A stretch of DNA of 64,000 bases from Pohlia nutans. Lineage: Eukaryota > Streptophyta > Bryopsida > Bryales > Mniaceae. This document shows positions 23,200 to 34,036 of this stretch, piece after piece. Within the stretch, counting starts at the first letter, position 1. Every line of letters begins with the position of its first letter. Location: positions 15,580,113 through 15,644,112 of the forward strand of contig CM040092.1 of NCBI GenBank assembly GCA_022496805.1. Direction: 5' to 3'. The position numbers were made by a program, and so were the translations under genes. The notes beneath the pieces are model-generated. The model saw nothing but the letters and a program-made list of their open reading frames with translations. It made no database searches and was not told where the DNA came from.

Positions 23200-24417
23200 T
23201 TTGTTTGTTCAATCGTGACGAATTCTATGGTTTGCAAGTTCACCAGAGGCTTGTTTCCCTTGGGAGGGAACTCAGTGAATGGTAGTAGTAACGGTCATAG
23301 CTTCTAGGAGAAATGTTGTCAAGCGCGCCATAGATCTGAGCCATAGGAAGAGCAAGCTCGGTCATGTTGACTGCCCACCTTCTTGCATGTACAAAAAGAC
23401 GGCTAAATTAGTTTTCCTTGAGTTTAGAGACCACCAAACTCTTACACACTTAATAATGATAGACCACCAAGCTCTTCCATAGCTTTTAACTATTTGGGGT
23501 GAACAAATAAGAGTATATTAAAGCAAAATTCACGATATCTTATTCAAACACAAGATGACTTTAAGGATAACTCTAATCTTCTGAAAATTGTACACTCTCT
23601 ACAACCTCTTAAATTGGCTCTCCTATTATCATACCAAAGTGAAACCAAACCTCAAAAAGTGAGATGACTCATCTCTCTTTACACAAGCAACTTCCACTGA
23701 CCTAAACTCAAGATCAGTAAAAAAAGAAACCAATAAAATGCAGTTGATACTTCAGATTTCCAGTCATGGAAACCAGGGCTTAGTCATCACCTAAGAGAGA
23801 GTGAGGTAAAAACATGAGAAATGATTATGCAAAACTAATGTTCAATGGCATTACCCAAGTTGAAAAAACTGGATGTTCAATGCCATTACCAAAGCTGAAA
23901 TCTGAGATCAGGGTTTTTTTCTGGCTTCTTGGAGCCAAACTCCAATGTTGTGGCATAGTCACAATGGTTTAAATCTCGAGGGACCACCCTTCACTGCATG
24001 CATGGAGCTCTGCTACAATGCAAATAAAACCAAGCTGAAAAAACTGGATGTTCAATGCCAATCATTACCCTTGAAGTTGAAAAAGTGGATGTTCAATGCC
24101 AGCCATTGCCCGATGTTCAATATAGTCTACCCTCCATACAATGACATTCCATAATATATGACGATAGTCTTGTTTCAAGGAGTACGCATATGACAAGTCA
24201 TTTCTGTGACTAATCCATACCAGCCACCTTGAAAGTACGGCTTCCCAAACATGAGAGGTGAACAACTGTATCATTACCCAAGCTAAAATGGTTCATGTCC
24301 ACCCCCAAATTGTCACATCGATTACCCATGGAAAACATTCAAGAAACGAAGCCTGAAACCCACTTGCAATGACACTTCCACCAGATGCAACAGAAACAAC
24401 ATTCATGAATGCTGCAA
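23200..24417. other. Intergenic, no gene seen
   Basis: No motif-bearing ORF. The phrase GGATGTTCAATGCCA recurs at about 23870, 24045 and 24085, a short dispersed or tandem repeat. Otherwise unremarkable. Confidence 0.45.
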
Positions 24418-24523
24418 CTATTCATTACCACAAGCAAGAGGAGCGTAGGCTTCAGGAGCCACATCGTCCTCGGGCAGAACCACAATGCCTTTGTCGACAA
24501 ACAGGGAAGGACTGGGCGACACA

Positions 24524-24860
24524 CACAGGGAGATAAATACAAGATTCCCATATCTCACCCTCCATGGAAAAACTAAAAGGGCTAAAAATAGTCATTTTGG
24601 ATCCTATATACTTTTTTGATGGGTGTGATGAGATCTACACTTTGGTGACATTTATTTTTAGCCACCCCCAAATTCTATTTTTAGCCCTTTTAGTTTTTCC
24701 ATGGAGGGTGAGATATGGGAAACACGCACAAATTTCCCACAATTGTAACTTTCCCAGATAAAAATACACTACAATCATCCCAGGAAAGTTACAATTGTGG
24801 GAATTTTGTCCCACTTCCCATATGAAATCCCATGTGGGAATGTCTTTATTTCTCCCTGTG
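24524..24860. mobile_element. MITE family G2 with a second element nested in it
   Basis: Ends CACAGGGAGATAAATAC and its inverted partner CTTTATTTCTCCCTGTG, flanked by ACA on both sides (24521-24523, 24861-24863). It is homologous to 13293-13467 but enlarged by the nested element 24553-24713. It splits the secreted-protein gene. A 3-bp duplication is typical of CACTA or Harbinger groups; I cannot choose. Confidence 0.8.
24553..24713. mobile_element. Nested TA-target MITE, 161 bp
   Basis: TCTCACCCTCCATGG and CCATGGAGGGTGAGA are the tips of inverted repeats that extend nearly 40 bp. They are flanked by TA (24551-24552, 24714-24715). The unoccupied site CCCATATGGG is kept in the related MITE at about 13315. 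The duplication could also be read as ATAT because the site is a palindrome. Confidence 0.8.
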
Positions 24861-25302
24861 ACATGTACCGACAAAGCCATAGCCCATGCCTGCCGTGTAG
24901 TGCACAGTTACATTGGCGTCGGATACCACCACAGCGATGGCTTCGGCGGTGCCATTACAGTAGCCCGAGCTCTTCGATTCCACAGCCCGACTCCACATAG
25001 CCAGCAACCCCAGCACCAGAAACATAAGAGAACACTTCATCGTTGAAGCTCGCTCAAGCTTCCGGAGGAATTGAATGGAAGTGGCGGTGTCTGTGTGACT
25101 GTAGGCCCATCACTAGTACGAAATGTGTCGTTTTTCACTTACTATAAATGGAAAAGGAATGAAACCGCGCCAAGCACATGGGTTGCGTCGATGCTGGTGA
25201 GTGGTTTTGGTCACAAGAAGACAGAAATCTAGGCACAATATTCTGTCACTGTTCACTGTTTCCACAAAGTGGCGAATGAAGAACGACAATTCTACTACTA
25301 AT

Positions 25303-25603
25303 GCATTCACACTAGTCACTTGAACGCATGTGCGTTGGGAATCTGCATCAGCCAAGGTAAATAGATGGTGAAAATTAATCATAGTTTAATGCAATCTACA
25401 GTAATGGAGACGCAAGTAAATAGTTTCACAACGCAAAAAAGGAATGCTAGTGAAGTTGCGACAGCAAAATGCAGTTGAACAATGCCGCGCAGTGTTTGCA
25501 GCAGGATGAGACAAGTTCAAAATAATACATCATTTCTTCAATTTACCTACCTGATATTCAGGAACACGAACAGACTTGCGTTGAATTTTTGGTGTGAATG
25601 GGG
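25303..25603. mobile_element. MITE family G1, inverted and diverged copy
   Basis: It begins GCATTCACACTAGTCAC (the reverse of the right end of copy 2) and ends GGTGTGAATGGGGC. The internal ACGCATGTGCGTTGG block is present. More diverged than the other copies. Confidence 0.55.
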
Positions 25604-26100
25604 CATGTGTCTGTCTGTGTCTGTACAGGTCTCCTTGCACTTTTATGATGTATCACAGATTCTGTATATCGACTAAAAGTTCAGTGACAGCCATTGTGAA
25701 GGTCTGCATTTTATTTTATTTTGGCACAAATAGAACGAATTCAATTGCAAAAGGAAAAATACAAAGCCACCACAACAAAGACCACCACGGGGCAAAAAGA
25801 GCCAAACCTAACTAGTAAAATTTAATCGGTTGTAAGCCACCCAAGTAATTTGACCCCTTGTCTCACACAAAGAAGGTGTTGCTTGCCTCAAGTGCGGTCA
25901 AACTTAATATCATATTCCTTGGTAGAAAACCAAGGGACTTCTTAATTCTATCACGGGTACAATTCCAAGCACTATGGTTGTAATCGTTAAGACCTTTCCA
26001 AATAAGGTCTTCATTTGTCGTCATTCACTTGGTGCAGGCTTGAAAAGTGAGTGCATGTGTGTCAGTTTCTCATTAGCACTCAACACCACTGATTTTTTGT
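25604..26100. repeat. Repeat R1, copy with LINE insertion
   Basis: The flanks of the truncated LINE (25674-25711 and 26017-26065) match, as one continuous sequence, 27597-27710: AAAAGTTCAGTG, GGTCTGCATTT, then TTGATGCAGG-type sequence and AGTGAGTGC-TGTGTGTCAGTTTCTC. So R1 is a dispersed duplicate and this copy was later hit by the LINE. Confidence 0.7.
25712..26005 (-). mobile_element. 5'-truncated LINE copy, about 290 bp
   Basis: The left part (GGCACAAATAGAACG... ACAAAGCCACCACAACAAAG) matches the 3' UTR of the full-length LINE at 1978-2040, in the same minus orientation, after a T-rich tail. Only the 3' end remains. Flanks GGTCTGCATTT (25701-25711) and GGTCTTCATTT (26006-26016) form an 11-bp target duplication with one mismatch. 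Sequence beyond the shared 3' part differs, so this is a related but distinct LINE lineage. Confidence 0.8.
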
Positions 26101-26221
26101 TGCTAATTTTAGCCAAATTGCTAAATAAATTTTGGACCACCTAATTGATACAAAGGATTTTTGAAAAAAAGGACTAATAGCCAGATTTTCTACATGGAGT
26201 TGAGATGTGTAGCTCCTTTAA

Positions 26222-26437
26222 TCCCTAAAGGACGAAGGGTTTATAGTTTTAAAATGACAAATTCAATCAATTATATTGTGAAAAATATAATTTGCATGAG
26301 ACCAAATCTCATACCACTAGAATCACTAAAGAACATCGCATGTGTTGATCAAGAAAAAAAAATTGAACAAAAGAAAGTTCACATAAGACCTACTCAAAAC
26401 TGCTCCAAAACAAGAAGCCTTCTTGGTCCTTTAGGGG
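26222..26437. mobile_element. TTAA-type MITE, 216 bp
   Basis: TTAA on both sides (26218-26221, 26438-26441). Ends TCCCTAAAGGACGAAG and CTTGGTCCTTTAGGGG are 15-bp inverted repeats. An open frame that crosses it is accidental. Confidence 0.7.
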
Positions 26438-26441
26438 TTAA

Positions 26442-28739
26442 ATCTAGTTCTCACCCAAGTATTGCCTAAGAAGCACCTAGGTAGAACATAAGTATTACCC
26501 TCATATTACATACATATTAATATGAAAAGAGCATCCAAAGAGCCTGAATTGCTATTCAAACCATGGAAAGGTAGCAAAGATGCTAAATTGTCCCCTTATC
26601 ATAAAAATCATTGCTCATCACACATTGTAGTTGGGTGTGTTCATGGTAGGGTGTCCAAAATGTTTAATGTAACATCGCATAACAAGCAAAATGTGGCAGT
26701 AAACATTTTCTATTGATCATTGATATTAGCTTTTTGGCAAAAAGTTAACCTCAATGAAAAGGTATTCTAGGATTCTATGTATATTAATAATTTTAAAATG
26801 ATACAAAATAGTATTTGGACCAAAATGTAATACAATGCATTTGGTGACGTTGTAGAATAAATATTCGTTATTGCCTTAATTGATACGTTTCATTGAAGAT
26901 TTAGTGATGGCAATAGTTTTCCTCTATTCCTATAACATAAAGGTATCATATTCAAAAAAGATTCCAAAAGATTTTGTAAGCAAGGTGGATATTATAGGTT
27001 TATGGCGGCAATTTTTGTTCCTTTACATTAAATGCCCCTTAAAATGGCGAGTTCCCAAATACATTCTTGCAAGCTTGGTTGGCTAATTAAAACGGAGCTT
27101 GTGGTGTGGTTAGAATATGCATTCGACATGGTTTGCAAACAGATTAAATGACATCAACAAGAATATTTCAAAGATTCTACAAATATTCTAAAATATTCTA
27201 TAAAATATTCTATTTTACTATATTAATTTTTTTTGGTATTTTCCCTAATTATTATATTACGTTATTAATTCAACTGCTTTACAACATTAGAAACTTTTTT
27301 TGTTGAGTACTATGACACCCCTAGTGCGAAAATACCTAGCATATGTTCTTTGTTGCTAGTGGATAGAAAGCATCTCTGTGTCTGTCTCTGTTTGTCCAGA
27401 TCACCGACTTTCTTGCACAGTTGCACTCTTTTATTGTCTCTGTCCCACCAGGGGAGAGACTACGGAAACGCTTTGTTTTTGAGGAGTTACCAGGAGTTAC
27501 GTGCATGTACAATAAAAAGAAGTTGTGAAAGTAATTTGGGATAAATACTAAGGCAGAGACTCCGTGACTAGCCACTTATTAGAGTTTCTATGGCTTAAAA
27601 GTTCAGTGCATTTTAGTAGAACTGATTGTGGAGGTCTGCATTTGCAACTCATCATTCATTTGATGCAGGCCGGAAAAGTGAGTGCGTGTGTGTCAGTTTC
27701 TCATTAGCATTAGGCACACATCATAGATTTTGTTTCTAACTATATTTTGCGAGATTTCTCAACAAAATATGGCATTTCTCTTTTGTTAAGAACAAAATAG
27801 AAAAAAAATAGAAATTTTTTTCTAGATTTTCTCTATATTTTTTGCAAAGATAGCCAGATTTTGTGAAGAAAACTACCAAAATAAGAAGAAATTATATCAA
27901 AATATGATCATAAGCTAAATTTTTTGCCAGATCTTCTTTTTCAAAAAATTTACGTTGGCAGTTAACCCCTAACAGCCGCCCAGACCAAAAAATGGTCTTT
28001 GGATGATTTGAATTAGTTGCTAGATGAAGAAAGAATGTTGAATTCCATCCATTTTTTGTGTGAAGGGTTTTCATTGGTCATGCCACCTCTTCAAATTAAA
28101 TTCAAGTAATTCAAGCTATTTTGGGATTTTACATGGGGTCCCAACTACAAAAAGAGTAATAAAAATGGTTCACCACGTAGTGTATTTTGGATTTTTCTGT
28201 TTTTTCTTGCTTAAACTAAATTTAGGCCATGAAAATGAGTTCTATTGCATATGAGCTTAACTAACAAACTGAAGCTTACATAGTCTAGTAACTACTCCAC
28301 TTTGAATTTTTAGAAAACTTTGATAATTGAGTATTTTATTGGAGTTACAAGTTTGGTGGGTATTACCATGGTGTAGTGATTTTTTCTAAATTTAGAAACA
28401 TGGATGATTTTCATTTACTGTAATGTTCTTCATTGTAAATTACATCTTTGTTTAGAAAATCAAAAAATTTGAGCATATTTTGTAATTGATAGGAATTTTC
28501 TTTACAATCACTTCAAAAAATCAAAGTAATTCCAAAATTTCACCAAATTTTATGAAAAATTCATGATTTGTAGTAGACATGTGGTTTCATCTACTAAAAA
28601 TATAAAGCTGAATTTTTATCTTATTTATAGTGGCAAAATTGAGTGTGACAGGTAAAGCATGATTCCATGGTCATAGGCCTAGGCATTTAAGGGTTAAGCT
28701 TCAAGAAAAAAGTCACAGAAAATCACTGCATCATACTTG
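26442..28739. other. Intergenic with repeat R1 and scattered TTAA-type ends
   Basis: No gene recognised. Holds repeat R1 (listed at 27363-27720) and TTAA plus CCCCTAACAG at 27962-27975, with a possible partner TTTAAGGG-TTAA near 28688-28698; this would be a further, poorly conserved TTAA element. Otherwise AT-rich sequence. Confidence 0.4.
27363..27720. repeat. Repeat R1, copy without LINE insertion
   Basis: It carries GAGGTCTGCATTTGCAAC running straight into TTCATTTGATGCAGG, which is the uninterrupted form of the site occupied by the truncated LINE at 25712-26005. It starts with CTGTGTCTGTCTCTG, as the other copy does. Confidence 0.7.
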
Positions 28740-29036
28740 ACATAATAGAGCAGTTCATGAAGTCCCCCTTTTTCATAATTGGCAGGTTACTTGCATTCAA
28801 GGTCATTGTCATCATGAGCATGGCTATGAGCATGGACAGTGTCAGCTTCCAACAAGTGAATTACCATGGGGACCAACAAAAATGGGAGAACTGAAGTTCT
28901 AGGTATGGCTCTTGAAGGGAGGACCACCTTCTGCCAGTGGTACGGCCTGTTGTAGAAGGTGAAAACTGGATCACATCAAAAGATGTTCATTTGATCTAGT
29001 TCCAAAAGGGGGACATCGTGAACTGCTCTATTATGT
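28740..29036. mobile_element. Inverted-repeat element, 297 bp
   Basis: ACATAATAGAGCAGTTCATG at the left pairs with CGTGAACTGCTCTATTATGT at the right. Part of the same end (GCATAATAGAGCAG) recurs at 33120. Superfamily unknown; the flanks do not show a clear duplication. Confidence 0.55.
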
Positions 29037-29445
29037 TATGTATTGTGTGTTATTTGTTGCTAGTCCTTATAGATGGAAAGCAATTCCATGCTACCAAGGA
29101 CATGCCCTAGGACATGCAATTGGTAGCACATGGTTGGTGCGGTGCAATATGGATATCGTTATGACCTTTTCAGGATTTTTTACCATCATAGCAACTACAC
29201 AACGAATGTGAGATTTTTAACCCCAGAAGCCCGAATTGGGCCTCATGTTTTTCTTAGCAGTTTTGAGTAGGTTCTATGTAGATTTCTTTTTGTACAAACA
29301 TTGTTTGTTTTTTATCAACATGTGCACTGTTCTTCATTTGATTTCAGTGATATAAAATTCAATCTTGTTTAAATTATACTTCCCACAATATGATTAACTA
29401 AATTTGTCATTTAAACCATGAATCTTTGGTCCTTTTTAGATTAAC

Positions 29446-30017
29446 TCCTCAACGTCTTCACCCCTCCCCAAATTCAATAGTTTTGCAAAGATGCATTATA
29501 AAATGCAATTAAGAGGCATATTTTGAACTTAATGTATGAACAAAAGTTGTTCATTATGAAATTTTAGAGTCTATCCATATGGTTAGATTTGTGATTGCTA
29601 TCACCAATATTTTGTATAAAATTTGAAACTCAAAATTCAAAATTCTTTAATTTGTGATTTGATTATAAATAAAATATTGACAATGTATGGATGAAATTTG
29701 TTGTGATTGGTTGAACTGTAATAGTCTAAGTGTAGTGATTTCTGGAGATTTTTTGGTTGCTTAACTTTATGAGTTTATTTTTTCAAGAGCACATTTAGAC
29801 TAAGATCTTCGAAATTTTTAGTAAATCACTGCAACATGAAGTGAGGCATCAAAATTTCACAAATCATCCCCTTTCTAATCGGATCACATATGTATGAAGC
29901 TATCTTACCATAAAATTTTATGGTATTTTTTTTCCCTGCACAAAATGCGTGACGGATGAGAAAACGTGAATGAAATATGTACATCGTTCAAAAAACGGAC
30001 GGTTGGTCCTTTAGGAG
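29446..30017. mobile_element. TTAA-type element, 572 bp, reverse of 371-940
   Basis: TTAA at 29442-29445 and 30018-30021. Ends TCCTCAACGTC and GGTCCTTTAGGAG. The body is the reverse complement of the 371-940 element over most of its length, and the two are nearly equal in length. Confidence 0.75.
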
Positions 30018-30696
30018 TTAAATAGTGTATGAAGTTAGAAGTGACTAACTTCTACAAATGAATTTTTTTTTTTTTTTTAAAAAGAAACCCATGCATACCA
30101 CTCTGCAACATAGTTGTCATGGTCTTTTTATGAGACAAAGGGAGTAATAAGAAAAAAAATGCCACCCACTTAGAGAGACATTATTTGGACACTCAATTTA
30201 AATTCCATCTCTTATTTTGAATCAAACCCTCATTCTTGACAATTTTCCATCCATAGATTGTTACATACAATTGATCATAATACACATTTGTTTCCTACCT
30301 TAAATGCATGTTATATTAAAAAAAAATCATCTAAATTGTGATCCAAAAAATATAATTTTCTTAGTTATACCTTTTTATAGTGTTTTAATTGATTAACTCA
30401 TTAACTAATCCCTATATTATAATCACAATAAGTTAAACTATCACCTTTTAATTATAAAAGGTGCTATATACAATCATAGGTGTTATTTAATATTTTTCAT
30501 ATTTAATGCCCCCCCAGAAAATAACTTAGCCATTGGTATGCCATTTTCTATGTTGCCATTTTCTTTGATTATTGGTGCTTTGACCTATAAACTATATATT
30601 CTTTACATTGTATTCAAACATGCCCAGCAGTGGAAGTCCAAACTCTCCCAACTGCATTTTGTTTTGATTTCAAATGAGCTTTGGGGGTTGGACTAA

Positions 30697-31059
30697 GGGC
30701 CGCTTCACACTATGGCCAAAGGTCGAGAGGTCGTCGGTTTCCACCAATCAAATTGCAAGAAACCATGGTTTCGGCCTCTCGACCCTTCACACTAGAAGCC
30801 AAAGTCCAAAGGCCGTGGACCTTCAAAATGCTTACATGGCAACACTTTTTGACCAAGGTGACGGCCTCTCGAGAGGAAGTTTGGGTCCTACATTTTGCAA
30901 GACCCGTCACTATGGTCGAGAGGCCGTCGAATTCTTTTCATAAAAAATGAAACTATATTTTATTGGCTATTTTCAGTAGATTTCTTTGGACTCTCAACAA
31001 AGTTTGGACTCTCAATCCCACGGCCTCTCGACTTGGACGGCCATAGTGTGAAGCGGCCC
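30697..31059. mobile_element. PIF/Harbinger MITE, 363 bp
   Basis: Ends GGGCCGCTTCACACTATGG and CCATAGTGTGAAGCGGCCC are near-perfect inverted repeats. TAA flanks both sides (30694-30696, 31060-31062), the usual Harbinger target. The ends and subterminal phrases match the left end of the transposase-bearing relic at 59204. Two 89-codon frames inside are not genes. Confidence 0.88.
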
Positions 31060-31080
31060 TAACATGCCAGCCCCCGAGCA

Positions 31081-31190
31081 CACTAGTAGAAAAGATGGCG
31101 CTCCACATGGACATGCTCAGGCAAAATGCATGGAATTGGGCACTACTTGCTTGGGCATCTCCCTCGGCAGTGCCACCTTTTCTACTAGTG
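31081..31190. mobile_element. CACTA MITE, 110 bp
   Basis: CACTAGTAGAAAAG and CTTTTCTACTAGTG ends, GCA duplicated on both sides (31078-31080, 31191-31193). Reverse-orientation relative of 20991-21096. It starts 22 bp after the Harbinger MITE. Confidence 0.88.
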
Positions 31191-31663
31191 GCAGTAGCGG
31201 TTTTCTCAAACAAAGCTATTAAAAAACATTGAAAATATGAAACAAGTGCAGGCAGGTGTCAGAGTTAACACATGGGTTGGAGCAAGTGTCGAGCTAGAGT
31301 GGGATGAGCGTCTCCCAATGCCTGATACTAGGTTGACTACTCTCCACAATAGTCTTTAGCGTCATCAATTCCCATGCTCCAAGTGAGCTTCACTTGGTGA
31401 GGAAAACTCAAAAGACACCTTATTCCTCCATTTCTTGCTCTAAGAATGTTTGTTGCTAGGGATATATTTCAAACCCCAATCCTCTTGCTATGTCTACCAT
31501 GGCGTTGGTCCCTTAAAAAATCATGTTGTTGGACATACTCTTAGTTAACATTGTAGTACATGATACAAAAATTAAATTTAGATTTTAAAAACATAAGTAC
31601 AGTCACCTATAGAAAATAAGGTAACCCCACAATCCTCCATTCTCTAAAACACTTATCAAACTC

Positions 31664-32432
31664 ACTACAATGATTTGCCAATCACCAAATTTTTCCCATA
31701 ATACAACTTGTGTATGATGCAAATTTTGTGCCAAATTTGGTGCAAGGAAGATGACTGGAAGTTGCAATAATGTCAATTTATCAACTTTTTGTCTAATGTG
31801 AAAAAAGTGCATATCAATTACGCAAAAGCTTCCAAGGATTCAAGTTTTTTATAGAAGGTAGAAGTCGCAGTAAGGAACAATATGGTGTTATAAAAAAGAA
31901 TGGTATTCATAGGTATTTTTAAATTAAATGGTGTCTACATGCAATTCAAAGTCAAAAATGTAAGGCCAAATTTTAGTTTAATTATATAATAAAGTAATTA
32001 GCCTACTTTTGTCACTTTTTTTTGTGAAACCGTATTGTCACACTCATGAACAATATGATGTTGTAAAAAAAATGATAAAAATAGATCAATTACTTTATTA
32101 TATAATTAAACTGAAATTTGGCCTTACATTTTTAATTTTTAATTGCATGCGAACACCATTCAATTTTAAAATACCTAGGAATACGTTTCTTTTTTATAAC
32201 ACCATATTGTTCCTTACTGTGATCTTCTACCTTTTACGAAAAATTTGGATCCTTGGATGCTTTTGTGTAATTGATATGCATTTTTTTCACATCAAACATA
32301 AATGTCGGTAAATTGACATTAATGCAACTTCCGTTCATCTTCCTTGTACCAAATTTGACACAAAAGTGCGTCATACACAAGTTGTATTGTGGGAAAATTT
32401 TGATGATTGGCAAACCATCATAGTGAGTTTTA
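31664..32432. repeat. Long inverted repeat, arms about 340 bp
   Basis: 31664-32000 and 32087-32432 are reverse complements with clear divergence (shared CACTACAATGATTTGCCAATC, GGAACAATATGGTGTTATAA and TTATATAATAAAGTAATT). The spacer is 86 bp. Divergence of the arms argues against an assembly artefact. Probably an old fold-back element. Confidence 0.8.
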
Positions 32433-32445
32433 TATATTTTTTTTT

Positions 32446-32452
<7 letters not shown>

Positions 32453-32499
<47 letters not shown>
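32453..32499. repeat. A-homopolymer of 47
   Basis: Uninterrupted A run just right of the inverted repeat. It creates a spurious poly-Phe frame on the minus strand. Could be a retroposed tail or slippage; no source element is recognised beside it. Confidence 0.9.
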
Positions 32500-32501
<2 letters not shown>

Positions 32502-33389
32502 TAAAATTTCCATGTGAATAAGTGTATAAATTAGTATGACTTGTCAAGAAAATAGCATGGGACCACTTGAAGAACAACGATTCAAAGTATTTGTCTAACT
32601 CATTTTCATTTGGTTGTTGTAGTTCTTGGCTTACCTTATGACCATGCTCTTGATATATGGTCGGTAGGTTGTTGTTTGTATGAGCTTTACTCATGCCCTT
32701 AGAGAGTCTCTCACATTCAAGAAGTAGATGAAAAGTGCCAAGGGCCCTTTCAAAATGCCTCTTGACTCTGAATCCTAGCGTGTTAGAAATTGGGCCTTCA
32801 AATCACTATTTAGTTGACTATATCCTCACATTCTACTTGTAATTGGTCCATTGACTATTTGATGCGCACTTTTAATATGTGATGGATGTGCAAGGGTGGG
32901 GGACTGTGAGTGCAAGGGCCCTTCAAATATAGATGAATAATTTGAGAGAGTTAGTCCTAGCGTGCATGGGTGGGAATGCTCTTTGAGCATTTGCACTCAG
33001 TCGAGCCTTCAAAGCCTAGAAATGAGTTTAGAAATAAGACATATAAAATATTAGCATGAATTCATTTAAATCAAATGAATTTTGAATCAAATTTAATAGA
33101 AATATATCAATGTGGATATAGCATAATAGAGCAGTGCAAGAGAATCTTCACTTAGATCCACTTTTTAAAGTAATGAAGGAATGTCATTGTATTCCATGAA
33201 TTTCGGGACTGTTGTGTCATGGTCACATAAACTCAATTTCTAATTGTAATTAGATTGTGGTCCCATTGTAAAAGGGTGTTGGCTCTGGTTGCTTTATCAT
33301 GCTATGGATGAATTTGAAAATTTTATTATCTAAATTAATTATTTTGTTAATTCATATAATGTAGTGTACCCAAAGTGAATGAATGATAT
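32500..33389. other. Intergenic, no gene seen
   Basis: AT-rich. Repeats of GTGCAAGGG-type phrases near 32730-32910 and the GCATAATAGAGCAG fragment at 33120. No coding evidence. Confidence 0.4.
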
Positions 33390-34033
33390 GGCCGAAGGTT
33401 GACAGGCCATCAATTCCACCAATCATACCGCAAGAAAGCCTAAAGGCAGTCGCCTTTGGCCTCACAATCCTTTACAATTCACACTAGAAGCAAAAGTTCA
33501 AAAAGTTGTCGCCTTCCAAAATGCGTGCATGGCAACACTATTTGACCATTTTGGCTCAAGGTAACTGACTCTCTCTCAAGTTGAATCGAACAAGAATAGA
33601 AACCCAAACTATGGTCAAGAGGCCGTCGAATTATTTTGAAAAGCTAATGGCATTTTTAAATTTATCAAAGGCTTGGACATCAAATTTGGCCTTTGGGGTT
33701 TCACACTATGGCTAGATGAAGGCTCCACCGAAGGCATAACTTTTGGACTTCCAAAATGGGCCTTCACACTATTTGGCCAAAGGCTTGGACTTTGGACTTG
33801 GCCTTTGGAGGCTTCACACGATGGCCGTTCAAGTCAAGAGACCTTGGGAGTTTATGGCCAAAGGTTTAGACTTTGAACTTGGCCTTTGGAGGCTTCACAC
33901 TATGGCAGGCCGTAGGCTCCAAATTCTATATTTTATTATATATTTTCAAGCCCAAGCCTTTGGACTTTCAACATCCTTTGGCCATGAATTCCCACAACCT
34001 CTTGACTTGGACGGCCATAGTATGAAGCAGTCC
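33390..34033. mobile_element. Harbinger-related element, rearranged
   Basis: The right end GGACGGCCATAGTATGAAG-CAGTCC is followed by TAA (34034-34036) and matches the 30697 family. The left end near 33390 (TGGCCGAAGGTTGACAGG) has lost its tip. The centre contains internal reiterations of CTTGGCCTTTGGAGGCTTCA and the terminal-like CTTCACACTATGG, as if end sequences had been duplicated inward. Confidence 0.6.
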
Positions 34034-34036
34034 TAA

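Larger units (their letters stand above)
24418..25040 (-). pseudogene. Small secreted-protein gene split by a MITE
   Basis: From the ATG at 25040 the frame opens with a clear signal peptide (MKCSLMFLVLGLLAMWSRA), then a polar segment with one Cys-Asn-Gly-Thr and a later Gly-Thr-Cys, up to the MITE border at 24861. Beyond the MITE the same strand has a good C-terminal frame (LFVDKGIVVLPEDD, then APEAYAPLACGNE) ending at TAG 24418-24420. With the MITE and one target copy removed, the two parts differ by one base in frame. So the gene is also frameshifted, or an intron I cannot place lies there. I do not recognise the family; it looks like a short extracellular protein. Confidence 0.5.

Noticed and set aside
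24564..24761. 65-codon plus-strand frame
   Set aside because: Encoded by nested MITE sequence.
26161..26469. 102-codon plus-strand frame
   Set aside because: It crosses both termini of a TTAA element and reads the inverted repeat as codons.
30674..30950. Two overlapping 89-codon plus-strand frames
   Set aside because: They lie inside the Harbinger MITE and follow its terminal repeat; two phases open at once indicates chance.
32371..32694. 107-codon minus-strand frame with poly-Phe
   Set aside because: Produced by the 47-A tract.
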